Position numbers and translations under genes: made by a program. DNA of 64,000 nt from Lachnospiraceae bacterium M18-1. Lineage in GTDB: Bacteria; Bacillota; Clostridia; Lachnospirales; Lachnospiraceae. Shown here one piece after another: positions 41,009 to 49,656 of this stretch (position 1 is the stretch's first letter; every line of letters begins with the position of its first letter). The notes under the pieces are model-generated. The model was given only the letters and a program-made list of their open reading frames with translations. It was not told the origin of the DNA and did not search any database. Location of the stretch: positions 775,239 to 839,238 of the forward strand of contig KE159605.1 in the NCBI GenBank assembly GCA_000403295.2. Reading direction: 5' to 3'.

Positions 41009-42367
41009 ATGAAAAGCAACAGAAGCAATTTTACAAGCCGGGTGGGCTTTATTCTTTCCGCAGCCGGATCCGCGGTCGGGCTGGGAAATATCTGGCGTTT
41101 TCCCTATCTGGCGGCACAGTACGGCGGGGGCACCTTTCTCCTCTGCTATATCATCCTGGCCGTGACTTTCGGGTTCGCCCTGATGACCGCAGAGATCGCG
41201 CTGGGCCGTAAGACCGGTTTAAGCGCCATCGGAGCCTTTTCCGCATTGAATGAGCGCTACCGTTTTGTCGGCGTCTTGGTCACCCTGGTTCCGGTCATTA
41301 TCTTCCCCTATTACTCCGTCATCGGCGGATGGGTCATCAAGTATTTTTTCACCTTCCTGACAGGCGGCGTTTCCGCTGCGGCGGAAGATAACTATTTTAC
41401 CGGCTTTATTTCTGGAGTATCAGAACCTATCGTCTGGTTTCTGATCTTTACGGCGATTGCGGCTGCAGTCGTAATCTGCGGTGTGGAAAAAGGAATCGAA
41501 AAGGTCAGCAAGGTCATGATGCCGCTGCTGGTGGTCCTGACAGTAGGCATCTCTGTGTATGTCCTGACCATCGACGGAGCCATTGAGGGCGTAAAATATT
41601 ATGTCCTGCCCCATATGTCCGACTTTTCGATCAAGACCCTGCTCTCTTCCATGGGACAGTTATTTTATTCCATGTCCCTTGCCATGGGCATTATGATCAC
41701 TTATGGGTCTTATATGAACAAATCCACCAACCTGGAAAGCTCTGTAAGACAGATCGAGATCTTCGACACCGGGATCGCATTTTTTGCCGGCCTGATGATC
41801 GTTCCGGCTGTATTTGCCTTTTCCGGCGGAGACCCTTCCGCTCTGAAAGCCGGCCCTGGGCTGATGTTCATCACTCTTCCCAAAGTATTTGCCAGCATTA
41901 AATTCGGCGGGTTCCTGGGCACGGTCTTTTTTGTACTCGTATTTTTTGCAGCCATTACCTCCGCGATCTCCCTGATGGAAACCATCGTATCCATCCTGAT
42001 GGACTTTTTCCACTGGTCCCGCCGCAAAACCAGTATACTGGTATTTTTGTATTCCCTGCTCATGGGCATCCCATCATCCCTGGGATTCGGAATCTGGGAT
42101 TTCATCCAGCCTTTGGGCATGTCTATCCTGGATGCATGGGACTTCGTCAGCAACAGCATTCTGATGCCGATCGTCGCGCTGCTGACCTGCTTCTTTGTCG
42201 GGTTTGTCATCAAGCCCCAGACGATCATTGAGGAAGCCTGCGCAGAGGGCGCTTCATTTAAAGGCAGGCATTTGTTTACCATAGTCATCAAATGGGTAGC
42301 CCCCATTATCCTGGTTGCTATCCTGATCAGTTCGATCCTGAATGCGCTCGGCATCTTTGTCATGTAG
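41009..42367 (+). CDS. Neurotransmitter:sodium symporter family transporter
   Basis: 452 aa, 11 to 12 membrane segments. The family signature lies near the N-terminus: SAAGSAVGLGNIWRFPYLAA, the unwound helix with Na+ and substrate contacts. Bacterial relatives (LeuT, MhsT, TnaT) take up amino acids with Na+; the substrate here is not readable. GAGGAGG precedes the ATG. Own promoter and terminator. Confidence 0.93.
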   Translation: MKSNRSNFTSRVGFILSAAGSAVGLGNIWRFPYLAAQYGGGTFLLCYIILAVTFGFALMTAEIALGRKTGLSAIGAFSALNERYRFVGVLVTLVPVIIFPYYSVIGGWVIKYFFTFLTGGVSAAAEDNYFTGFISGVSEPIVWFLIFTAIAAAVVICGVEKGIEKVSKVMMPLLVVLTVGISVYVLTIDGAIEGVKYYVLPHMSDFSIKTLLSSMGQLFYSMSLAMGIMITYGSYMNKSTNLESSVRQIEIFDTGIAFFAGLMIVPAVFAFSGGDPSALKAGPGLMFITLPKVFASIKFGGFLGTVFFVLVFFAAITSAISLMETIVSILMDFFHWSRRKTSILVFLYSLLMGIPSSLGFGIWDFIQPLGMSILDAWDFVSNSILMPIVALLTCFFVGFVIKPQTIIEEACAEGASFKGRHLFTIVIKWVAPIILVAILISSILNALGIFVM

Positions 42368-42422
42368 CAGACAACAGCTGCGGCCAGAAACGGCCGTATC
42401 ACGGTTATGGCTTATATGACAG

Positions 42423-42483
42423 AAGCCGCTTCCGTCTCTTGTGATAACATCTTGTCACAGTGAATCCGGAAGCGGCCTTTTTT
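42423..42483. terminator. Terminator between the NSS and MATE genes
   Basis: GCCGCTTCCG (42425-42434) pairs with CGGAAGCGGC (42467-42476), followed by six or more T. The loop contains a second small hairpin (TTGTGATAAC...TTGTCACAG). Confidence 0.8.
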
Positions 42484-42508
42484 ATCCCGCCGTTTTTAAA
42501 AAAGTCCC

Positions 42509-43867
42509 TTACTCTGACTTCTTCCCTGACAATATCTTCTTCGCCGTGAAGAAGAACAGGATCATCGTAACCGCAACGGATGTGAAGTCTGCAACCGGCT
42601 CCGCCCGGTAGACCCCGTCCACGCCCATGAATTTGGGAAACAGGATCGCAAGAGGCACCAGAAGCACAATCTTCCGGAGCAATGCGATGACCAGCGATAC
42701 TTTCGCCTGCCCCAGCGCCAGAAAGGTAGTCTGGCAGCCCATCTGAATCCCGAAGATGGTAATCCCCAGAAAATAGACCGGCATATACCGGCAGGTCAGC
42801 ATAGTCAGCTCTTCATTACTGCTGAACAGCCGTGCATAAAACTCCGGCCGCATCACCGCGATTCCGGCAAACACCGCCGTTCCGGCAAGGCAGACCAATA
42901 CCATCCGCAGGAAGGTATCCTTCACGCGTTCCAGGTTGCCCGCACCGTAATTGTAGCTCATGATGGGCTGCACGCCCTGGGCCACTCCCTGCACCGGAAT
43001 GGTGATCAGCTGCATCACGCTTGCCATAATGGACATGGTGCCTACGTACAGGTCTCCTCCGTATTTCTGCAGCCCTGTATTCAGAGTGATCATCACAAGG
43101 CTTTCCGTGCTCTGCATAATGAACGGAGAGATTCCAAGCGCACCGATGCCCAGCACCGTTTTCTTATCCAGACGGATAAATTTCCGGCGGATCCGGATCA
43201 CACTTTTTGAGGAGGTCAGAAACCACAGCACCCACACTGCGCTCAGAGCCTGGGAAATGATCGTGGCAAGCGCCGCACCCCGGACTCCCATATGGAATCC
43301 GAAGATCAGGATGGGATCCAGGATGATATTGGTCACTGCCCCCAGGAGTACAGACAGCATGGCAGTCTTCGCATTTCCCTGGCCGCTGATGTAGGTATTG
43401 AGCCCCAGCGCAAACTGGACAAAGACCGTTCCTGCCAGATAGATGGTAATATACTCTCTGGCATAAACAATGGTGTTATCGCTGGCGCCGAAAGCATACA
43501 GGATCGGGCTCTTAAATGCCTGGAACACTACAGTCAGCACAGCAGAAAACAGCAGCAGCATAGCCACGCTGCTGCCCAGGATTTCCTCCGCGCCTTCATA
43601 GTTTTTCTTTCCCAGCTGGATCGACGCCTGGGGCGCTCCGCCCATGCCGGCAAATGCACTGAACGCGGAGATCACCATCAGGATCGGCGCCGTAACCCCG
43701 ACGCCGGTCAGGGCCAGCTCTCCGTAGCCTGCAATATGCCCGATATAGATTCTGTCCACAATGTTATAAAGCACATTGATCACCTGGGCTGCCACCGCCG
43801 GCAGGGCCATGCTTACCATCAGTCTTCCGAGAGGCGCGCTCCCCAGTCTTTCGTCATTCTTCTCCAT
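42509..43867 (-). CDS. MATE-family multidrug/cation antiporter
   Basis: 452 aa with 12 membrane segments in two homologous halves. The N-terminus LGSAPLGRLMVSMALPAVAAQVINVLYNIVDRIYIGH is typical of the NorM/DinF-like MATE proteins of Clostridia. It exports cationic drugs or metabolites using Na+ or H+. The start overlaps the end of the upstream kinase-like gene by 14 bp, so both are one operon. Confidence 0.93.
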   Translation of the reverse strand: MEKNDERLGSAPLGRLMVSMALPAVAAQVINVLYNIVDRIYIGHIAGYGELALTGVGVTAPILMVISAFSAFAGMGGAPQASIQLGKKNYEGAEEILGSSVAMLLLFSAVLTVVFQAFKSPILYAFGASDNTIVYAREYITIYLAGTVFVQFALGLNTYISGQGNAKTAMLSVLLGAVTNIILDPILIFGFHMGVRGAALATIISQALSAVWVLWFLTSSKSVIRIRRKFIRLDKKTVLGIGALGISPFIMQSTESLVMITLNTGLQKYGGDLYVGTMSIMASVMQLITIPVQGVAQGVQPIMSYNYGAGNLERVKDTFLRMVLVCLAGTAVFAGIAVMRPEFYARLFSSNEELTMLTCRYMPVYFLGITIFGIQMGCQTTFLALGQAKVSLVIALLRKIVLLVPLAILFPKFMGVDGVYRAEPVADFTSVAVTMILFFFTAKKILSGKKSE

Positions 43868-44924
43868 TCGTTTCGGACCTTTCCTTCCCGTCTCCGTCCT
43901 TTTTGAGCATACGCATGATGAGGTCTACGGATCCCTGTATGCCATAGCTGGCGCTGTTGATGCACAGGTCATAGTTCCTCGCCTTCCCCCAATTCCGTCC
44001 GGTATAAAACTTATAATACTTCACATGGTCCTTATCCAGCTTGGTCAGGAGCCTCTTTGCCTCCTTCTCATTCTCGTAGCCCCGCACCTCCATGATCCGC
44101 CGCACCCGCTGCTCCAGAGGAGCGGTGATAAAGATACTGATATGCGGGATCCGGTTGTTGGTCAGGATCGCATCCGCGCACCGCCCCATGACCACAAAGT
44201 CTTCTTTTCTTGCCATATCACAGATCAGGTCGCTCTGGTTAAAAAAGATTGCATCCTTTTTCGGCAGTCCGTGATACCGGCTGAACTCCCTGAGCTTTTC
44301 CTTTAACGTAGACTTGGGCGCCGGTGCAAAAGCCGGAACCGTATTGAGATACCGTGACTGCGCGTCTTTGCCCTCTTTGTACGGATAGCCGCCTTTGTCA
44401 TATACATAATCCTTTTCCGCTTCCAGACGCTTTAATACCTCGTCGAAGATCTCCACATCATAGTAGTTGATCTTCAACGTATCTGCCAGAGTAAATCCGA
44501 TCTCGCTTCCTCCGCAGCCGTAAGTCCGTCCGATACAGATGATCAGGTGGTCGTTTTCCGAGAAACGAGACTGCAGATTCAGCATGTTCAGCTTCGCCAT
44601 CTTCTGATCCAGGATATCTCCTTTGATGAAGCTGGTCGGCAGCTCCGTCACTTCTTTTAAAATCCCGTCATATTTTACCATGATCCGGTGGCGGACCGAG
44701 CGGTCCTGGATCGTCCGGGCCATATTACTGATCAGGGCCAGTTCGTTACGAAGGATATACGCCTGATTCCGCTCATGCATCATACGGAAGGTTTCCTCAA
44801 TGCAGTCCTCTTTTTTTCCATTAAACACTCGTCCCAGAGAGGATCCAAGCTCTCTGTAGACCTCTTCATCCAGATCATAGATCCGTCCCGCAAGCTCGTG
44901 CAGATTTTTTTCTTCGTTTGACAT
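43854..44924 (-). CDS. Cytidylate-kinase-like family protein
   Basis: 356 aa. Residues about 1-125 are a helical domain without recognised function (MARTIQDRSVRHRIMVKYDGI). From about 128 onward is a cytidylate-kinase-like P-loop domain: IICIGRTYGCGGSEIGFTLA is a modified Walker A, and FVVMGRCADAIL and ISIFITAPLEQRVRRI are the later conserved segments. Proteins of this family (PF13189) are widespread in Clostridia with unknown substrate. It lies 15 bp after the antiporter gene and overlaps the MATE gene. Confidence 0.8.
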   Translation of the reverse strand: MSNEEKNLHELAGRIYDLDEEVYRELGSSLGRVFNGKKEDCIEETFRMMHERNQAYILRNELALISNMARTIQDRSVRHRIMVKYDGILKEVTELPTSFIKGDILDQKMAKLNMLNLQSRFSENDHLIICIGRTYGCGGSEIGFTLADTLKINYYDVEIFDEVLKRLEAEKDYVYDKGGYPYKEGKDAQSRYLNTVPAFAPAPKSTLKEKLREFSRYHGLPKKDAIFFNQSDLICDMARKEDFVVMGRCADAILTNNRIPHISIFITAPLEQRVRRIMEVRGYENEKEAKRLLTKLDKDHVKYYKFYTGRNWGKARNYDLCINSASYGIQGSVDLIMRMLKKDGDGKERSETNGEE

Positions 44925-44939
44925 CTTGTACTTCCCCTC

Positions 44940-46388
44940 CTATCTGAAAAACAGTAAGGTATCCAGCAAAAAGACCGGAACCAGAACTACCAGCGACCAG
45001 CCCATATACCCGAAAAAGGAAGGCATATGGATACCATTTTCATCTGCAATAGACTTTACCATAAAGTTGGGCGCATTTCCAATATAGGTGTTGGCTCCCA
45101 TGAACACTGCCCCGCAGGAAATAGCCGTCAGCACCTTTACCGGAACCTGCCCAAGAGCGGTCACCAGCCCGCTGCCAAAACCGATAGCGCCTGCCGTGGT
45201 GAGGAACACCAGGTAAGTGGGCGTATTATCCAGGAAGCTGGAGAGCACCCCTGTCACCCAGAACATCTGGAAAGGCTCCGTAATCCCAAGCTCGGCCCCC
45301 ATTCCTTTTAAGATTGCCAGAGCGGGCTGCATGGTGATAAAGATCCCGATGAACAGAACCCCTACTTCCTTGATCGCCCCCCAGGTAAAATGGTTTTTCT
45401 TCCGGATCTCAGAGCTAGTCGTCTTAAAAGACAAAAATGCCGCCGCCAGGATGATCGCGATCTCAATCAGGGCCGGAAAGCCCAGTACGACTTCTCCGAA
45501 GATATGGATTCCCCTGACATGGCCCTCAGGTGTCTTAAATGCCGGCATATCCGGCAGCACTCCGCTTAAGATCACTGCCGCTACGATCATCGCGATAAAG
45601 ATCAGGTTGTGCAGTCCCCGGATCCGGATCTTCGTTCCCGGCTTGCTGATATCCGGTTTGCGCCCTCTTGCCATATCCCTGCGGTATCGCTTCATATCCA
45701 CCTTGTAGAAGATAAACAGGATCACCGCCATATTAAACAACATGATGGGAAACAGATGCAGGCTCCAGAAGAACGGGACCCCTCTGGAAAATCCCATCAG
45801 AAGCGGCGGATCGCCGATGGGCGTCAGGCAGCCTCCGATATTGGACACCAGAAAGATAAAAAACACCATGATATGGGATCTGTTTCTGCGCCAGGCATTC
45901 ATCTTGATCACCGGGCGGACCATCAGCATGCTGGCTCCCGTAGTGCCGATCCAGCTGGACAGCAGAGTCCCGATGGTCAGCAGGATGATGTTCACCCTGG
46001 GAGAACCGGCCAGGTCGCCTTCCATAGTAATATTTCCGGACACGCAGAACAGACCGAACAGCAATACGATAAAGGTCAGATAGTCATTGACCAGACACTC
46101 CAGAACGGTCTCCGCCGCCCTTCCTGCACCGAAAAAGAATCCAAACGGCAGAACAAACAAAAGCGACCAGAACGCCACCGCCAGCGGCTGATGGGACTCC
46201 CACCATTCCGGCTTTATCAGCGGAAGCACCGCTATACAGAACAACAGCCCGGCAAAAGGAATACACAGCCACAGCGGAATCCTTTCAGATGCCGCCCCGG
46301 CGCTCTCTGCTGCCAGAGCTATCATAGGACTCAGCAGAAGCACGGCAATGACGCTTCCTAAAAACATCTTACACTTTTTCAATGTCAT
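44940..46388 (-). CDS. NhaD-type sodium:proton antiporter
   Basis: 482 aa, about 12 to 13 membrane segments, ion-transporter superfamily. A signal-like first helix (VIAVLLLSPMIALAAES) is followed by LTIGTLLSSWIGTTGASMLMVRP and SNIGGCLTPIGDPPLLMGF, the latter characteristic of NhaD/ArsB-like antiporters; the second half has SSFLDNTPTYLVFL and GANTYIGNAPNFMVK. Exchanges Na+ (or Li+) for H+. It is preceded by a strong promoter and a structured leader that ends at the ribosome site. Confidence 0.85.
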   Translation of the reverse strand: MTLKKCKMFLGSVIAVLLLSPMIALAAESAGAASERIPLWLCIPFAGLLFCIAVLPLIKPEWWESHQPLAVAFWSLLFVLPFGFFFGAGRAAETVLECLVNDYLTFIVLLFGLFCVSGNITMEGDLAGSPRVNIILLTIGTLLSSWIGTTGASMLMVRPVIKMNAWRRNRSHIMVFFIFLVSNIGGCLTPIGDPPLLMGFSRGVPFFWSLHLFPIMLFNMAVILFIFYKVDMKRYRRDMARGRKPDISKPGTKIRIRGLHNLIFIAMIVAAVILSGVLPDMPAFKTPEGHVRGIHIFGEVVLGFPALIEIAIILAAAFLSFKTTSSEIRKKNHFTWGAIKEVGVLFIGIFITMQPALAILKGMGAELGITEPFQMFWVTGVLSSFLDNTPTYLVFLTTAGAIGFGSGLVTALGQVPVKVLTAISCGAVFMGANTYIGNAPNFMVKSIADENGIHMPSFFGYMGWSLVVLVPVFLLDTLLFFR

Positions 46389-46400
46389 AACCTCCTCATC

Positions 46401-46505
46401 AAGTATTTTCCAGCTGTACGGTTGTAATCCGACAGGTCGTTTACATGCAATTCATTGCGATGAATATGACCTGTCGGATTAGCAGCCGCACAGCTGGAGA
46501 ATGTT
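46401..46505 (-). promoter_or_regulatory. Structured leader of the antiporter gene
   Basis: AAGTATTTTCCAGCTGT...ATCCGACAGGTC (46401-46438) pairs with 46467-46505 over nearly 38 bases with few mismatches. The loop holds a smaller hairpin GCAAT-TC-ATTGC. It begins about 12 nt into the predicted transcript and ends next to the ribosome site GAGGAGG, so folding could affect translation. I do not match it to a named riboswitch class. Confidence 0.55.
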
Positions 46506-46523
46506 TAGATAACCACGAGGCAC

Positions 46524-46552
46524 ATTATAAGCAAATATCAGACGAAATTCAA
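46524..46552 (-). promoter_or_regulatory. Promoter of the antiporter gene
   Basis: Minus strand TTGAAT (46552-46547), 17-bp spacer, TATAAT (46529-46524), with predicted transcript start near 46517. Confidence 0.8.
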
Positions 46553-46605
46553 GTAAAATTTTGACCTATCCCTTTTCCTATCCACGCTCAAAAATAGTAA
46601 AATTC

Positions 46606-46645
46606 AACAAAAGCCCCCCGGCAGCGCCTGATTCTGCGGGGGGCC
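46606..46645 (-). terminator. Terminator of the GerA-family gene
   Basis: On the minus strand GCCCCCCGCAG pairs with CTGCCGGGGGGC (one bulge), followed by TTTTGTTG. Confidence 0.75.
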
Positions 46646-46655
46646 TATTCCAAAT

Positions 46656-46731
46656 GTTACGATCCGCATCCCCTTCGCTCACATACGAAGGTACAGCCGG
46701 CAAAGCTGTCTGCTGATACTGCAAACGTAAC
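46656..46731. repeat. Short palindrome-ended element, weakly related to the GTTAC family
   Basis: GTTACG (46656-46661) and CGTAAC (46726-46731) are inverted, with inner hairpins CCTTCG...CGAAGG and ACAGCC-GGCAAA-GCTGT. No flanking direct repeat. It lies between the 3' end of the GerA-family gene and its terminator. Confidence 0.4.
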
Positions 46732-46734
46732 ATC

Positions 46735-48102
46735 TCAATTCATTTTGATATTCAGGAAGCTCCTTCCTGAAAGCGTCCTGTTAAAAAGCAGAAAACAGAA
46801 AACAATGATGCATCCTGCCGCAAATCCGATCCAGTTAAACAGAGACGTCAATATCAGAAGCATGATCCGCATAAACTTCATTGCGTATCCCAATTCAAAG
46901 TTAGGCTGCGCGTAATTGGCCATGGCTACGAATGCCATATACAGCATCACTTCTGCATTGAACCAGCCCGAAGACACGGAAAATTCTCCCAGCACCAGAG
47001 CCGTGATAACACTCAAAGGGGTGCTCAGCATACTGGGCGTATTCAGCGCTGCCAGATGGAGACCGTCAATCGCCACTTCCAAAAGCAGAAGCTGAAATAC
47101 CAGCGGGATATTGACCGTATCTTTTACAGCGACAAATGCAAAGATCTCCGGCAGCCAGTCCAGATTCTGCATAAATAGTAAGAATACCGGCGTCAAAAAT
47201 ACCGTTAGAAATGCGATCAAGGCCCTGGAGCTTTTCAGATATACACTCGTGATCTTGGGGAAATAATAATCATTGGCTTCTTCCACCACATCCAGGATCG
47301 AGGTAGGAAGGATCATGGCAGACGGCGAGTTGTCTACCAGGATCACCACCTTCCCTTCCAGGAGGCAGGCGGCCGCAGTGTCCGGTCTCTCGGTAAATTT
47401 GAACTTCGGGAATGGGTTGAACCATTTCCGGTGATAGATCGCTTCCGCCAGGCTCTGCTGGTTCATACGCAGATCATTCACGTGCAGCTCTTCGATCTTC
47501 TGCTTAATATTGTCCAGAAGGTCCCGATCCACCCGGTCCTTCATATAGCAGACTGCGATATCCGTCCTGGATGCCTGTCCGGCCTCCGTGATCTCCATCA
47601 CCAGATGAGGGTCACGGATACGGCGCCGGATTAGCGCCGTATTGAAAACGATCGTTTCCACAAATCCGTCGCGGGATCCCCTGAGAGACTTATCCTTCTC
47701 CGGTTCCCCTACGCTCCTGGCGGGATATGTCCTGCAGTCAATTGAAATACAGACCTCATAGCCGCTGATAAACAGGCAGGTCATCCCGGAAAGGACATTG
47801 CGTATCACCTGGTCAAAATCTCCGATCACATCCACCTCAACATAGGGAATCTTCGTCCTGGCAAATGTCGTCGCGTCCTCTGACATATCCTCCGCCGTGA
47901 TCCGGAAGAAGGAATCCATGATCTTCAGCATCGTCTCATCCTTGGTAAATCCATCAATAAAATAGAAAGTTGCTTTCCTCTCTCCAATGATCATATCACG
48001 CCGGATGATATCGAAACTGTCCTTCACCGGAAGGATCTTATCCATATATGCGATATTTTCTTCAAAGGAAGCCATCACTTTTTTTGAAATCTTCTCTATC
48101 AT
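46735..48102 (-). CDS. GerA/SpoVAF-family spore membrane protein
   Basis: 455 aa: a soluble N-terminal half (residues 1-280) and a membrane half with five to six helices (from about 290). The segment EGKVVILVDNSPSAMILPTSI is the family signature. Single, stand-alone GerA-family genes without GerB/GerC partners are usually SpoVAF-like and work with the SpoVA dipicolinate channel or help germination. It shows that the organism belongs to a spore-forming lineage. No spoVA genes are in the window. Confidence 0.85.
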   Translation of the reverse strand: MIEKISKKVMASFEENIAYMDKILPVKDSFDIIRRDMIIGERKATFYFIDGFTKDETMLKIMDSFFRITAEDMSEDATTFARTKIPYVEVDVIGDFDQVIRNVLSGMTCLFISGYEVCISIDCRTYPARSVGEPEKDKSLRGSRDGFVETIVFNTALIRRRIRDPHLVMEITEAGQASRTDIAVCYMKDRVDRDLLDNIKQKIEELHVNDLRMNQQSLAEAIYHRKWFNPFPKFKFTERPDTAAACLLEGKVVILVDNSPSAMILPTSILDVVEEANDYYFPKITSVYLKSSRALIAFLTVFLTPVFLLFMQNLDWLPEIFAFVAVKDTVNIPLVFQLLLLEVAIDGLHLAALNTPSMLSTPLSVITALVLGEFSVSSGWFNAEVMLYMAFVAMANYAQPNFELGYAMKFMRIMLLILTSLFNWIGFAAGCIIVFCFLLFNRTLSGRSFLNIKMN

Positions 48103-48229
48103 TGCATCAAAGTCCTTTCCTGCACGGCTTATGCAAAACTCCGCCCGGAGAGCCGTTTTTATACAGTAAGGTTTCCCTGCATGACGACAGATTATTCCAA
48201 AGATTTTTTAAATTACGCGATTCTATCTC

Positions 48230-49360
48230 TTACTCAGCAGCATGTTTTCCCTCTACATCCGGATCCATCGTCCGATTTATCCGCGTCCACTCCTTTGTCT
48301 CATCATTGCGGCTGACCTCCGAGCGGTTTGCAGAAAGAAATTTGACCAGCTCGTATGCGCTGACCCAGATTTCTCCGCTTCCTTCTCTCTGGGATTCATC
48401 AAAAATCAGCTGAAGTCCAAAATGAAGATGCGGCTCGTCAATATTATTCACGTTCTCCTTCTTGCTGTAACCCGTGCGGCCCATATAGCCGATCACATCC
48501 CCTGCCTGTACGATGTCCCCCTCCTTCAGCCCTTCCGCATAAGGACGGTTCTGCCGCAAATGGGCATAATAATAATATCTCCTGCCATCGAAGCTTTCGA
48601 TCCCGATGCGCCAGCCTCCATACTGATTCCATCCCAGTGCAGTCACTTTTCCGCTCTCCACGCAGACCACCGGCGTCCCCACCTGTCCCATAAGGTCATG
48701 CCCCAGATGGCTGCGCCGGTATCCGTAACTTCTGGCCACTCCAAAGTCATCATAATCTGAATAGGGAAATCCCTTTGCAATGGGGCTAAACGCCTTTAAT
48801 CCATAACAGGTCTGCCACCGGGAGGCATCCTCCGCAGGTTTCTCCGTCACAGCAGAATCTTTCTGTACATCTTCTGCCTTATATTCACCGACCATCCCTT
48901 CCAGAACGGCTCCGTATGCTTCCCTGTAATAAGGGAAATACTTCATATCCTTTGTATAGTCTTCCACAGTGCTTTCCCCGGCAAGAAATTTTTCTGCGAT
49001 CTCGCTCATTTCTTCCGGTCTGTATCTCTTAAAATCGCCGCCGTTTTTTACCGCCACGATTGCCAGAAGGTCGATCCAGTTCAGATGAACCTCCTTTCCG
49101 TATGTATCTACATCAATCTGATATGCCTGTTTCATGGCTTCTGACGTCACATTAAAATCCACCCATTTTATGTAATCCTTCTTTTTTCTGGAATCTTCCT
49201 GCTCCCCGTCTGAAAGCTGTTCTGCAACCAGATTTCCGCCGGCCGGTTCCGGATAGCCAGGTCCTTCCCACATTCCCCGGGTACCCAATATAGCGGCGGA
49301 TATTGCGACAGCCGCAAGCTCTATGCCGATTGCAGCCTTTATTTTTCGATAATCCTGCAT
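48230..49360 (-). CDS. M23-family metallopeptidase, membrane-anchored
   Basis: 376 aa. One N-terminal membrane segment (IKAAIGIELAAVAISAAIL), an outside linker of about 200 residues without recognised domain, then an M23/LytM domain with zinc motifs HLGHDLMG (H-x3-D) and HLHFGLQ (H-x-H). All zinc ligands are present, so it is likely active on peptidoglycan cross-links. It lies upstream of the GerA-family gene on the same strand (127-bp gap), which suggests a sporulation or germination role, though this is inference. Confidence 0.85.
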   Translation of the reverse strand: MQDYRKIKAAIGIELAAVAISAAILGTRGMWEGPGYPEPAGGNLVAEQLSDGEQEDSRKKKDYIKWVDFNVTSEAMKQAYQIDVDTYGKEVHLNWIDLLAIVAVKNGGDFKRYRPEEMSEIAEKFLAGESTVEDYTKDMKYFPYYREAYGAVLEGMVGEYKAEDVQKDSAVTEKPAEDASRWQTCYGLKAFSPIAKGFPYSDYDDFGVARSYGYRRSHLGHDLMGQVGTPVVCVESGKVTALGWNQYGGWRIGIESFDGRRYYYYAHLRQNRPYAEGLKEGDIVQAGDVIGYMGRTGYSKKENVNNIDEPHLHFGLQLIFDESQREGSGEIWVSAYELVKFLSANRSEVSRNDETKEWTRINRTMDPDVEGKHAAE

Positions 49361-49467
49361 TTTTTTCGCTCCTCTTCTCAGGAACTTTCAATAAATAACT
49401 TATGCGGATGGCGCGTGATACATGTTCATCTGTAGAGAACTGTACACAAATAACTTCCTGACAAAAT

Positions 49468-49527
49468 GAGCATCCCCCGGAGGGGTTTGTTCCATAGGAA
49501 AATGCGAAAAAATTTTCTATGGAAAAA
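49468..49527. repeat. Post-terminator hairpin repeat, copy 3
   Basis: GAGCATCCCCCGGAGGGG followed by TTCCATAGGAAAAT...ATTTTCTATGGAA. Relative to copy 2 the T-A pair in the stem is changed to C-G on both sides. It adjoins the terminator of the aminotransferase gene. Confidence 0.75.
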
Positions 49528-49568
49528 AAGAGACCGGCACATCAAGCCATGCCTGTGTGTCAGTCTCC
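49523..49568 (-). terminator. Terminator of the aminotransferase gene
   Basis: On the minus strand GGAGACTGACACACAGG and CCGGTCTC form an interrupted stem, followed by seven T. Confidence 0.7.
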
Positions 49569-49656
49569 AAGTTATACAATATTTACAGCTGCTCAGAGTC
49601 AAAGCCTCTGCAAGGCCGATTTTTTTATTGCTGCTGTTTTGAATCGTGATCAGGTT

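Noticed and set aside
46656..46731. Full member of the GTTAC...GTAAC mobile family
   Set aside because: Only six end bases match and there is no 8-bp duplication, so it is listed as a weak relative only.
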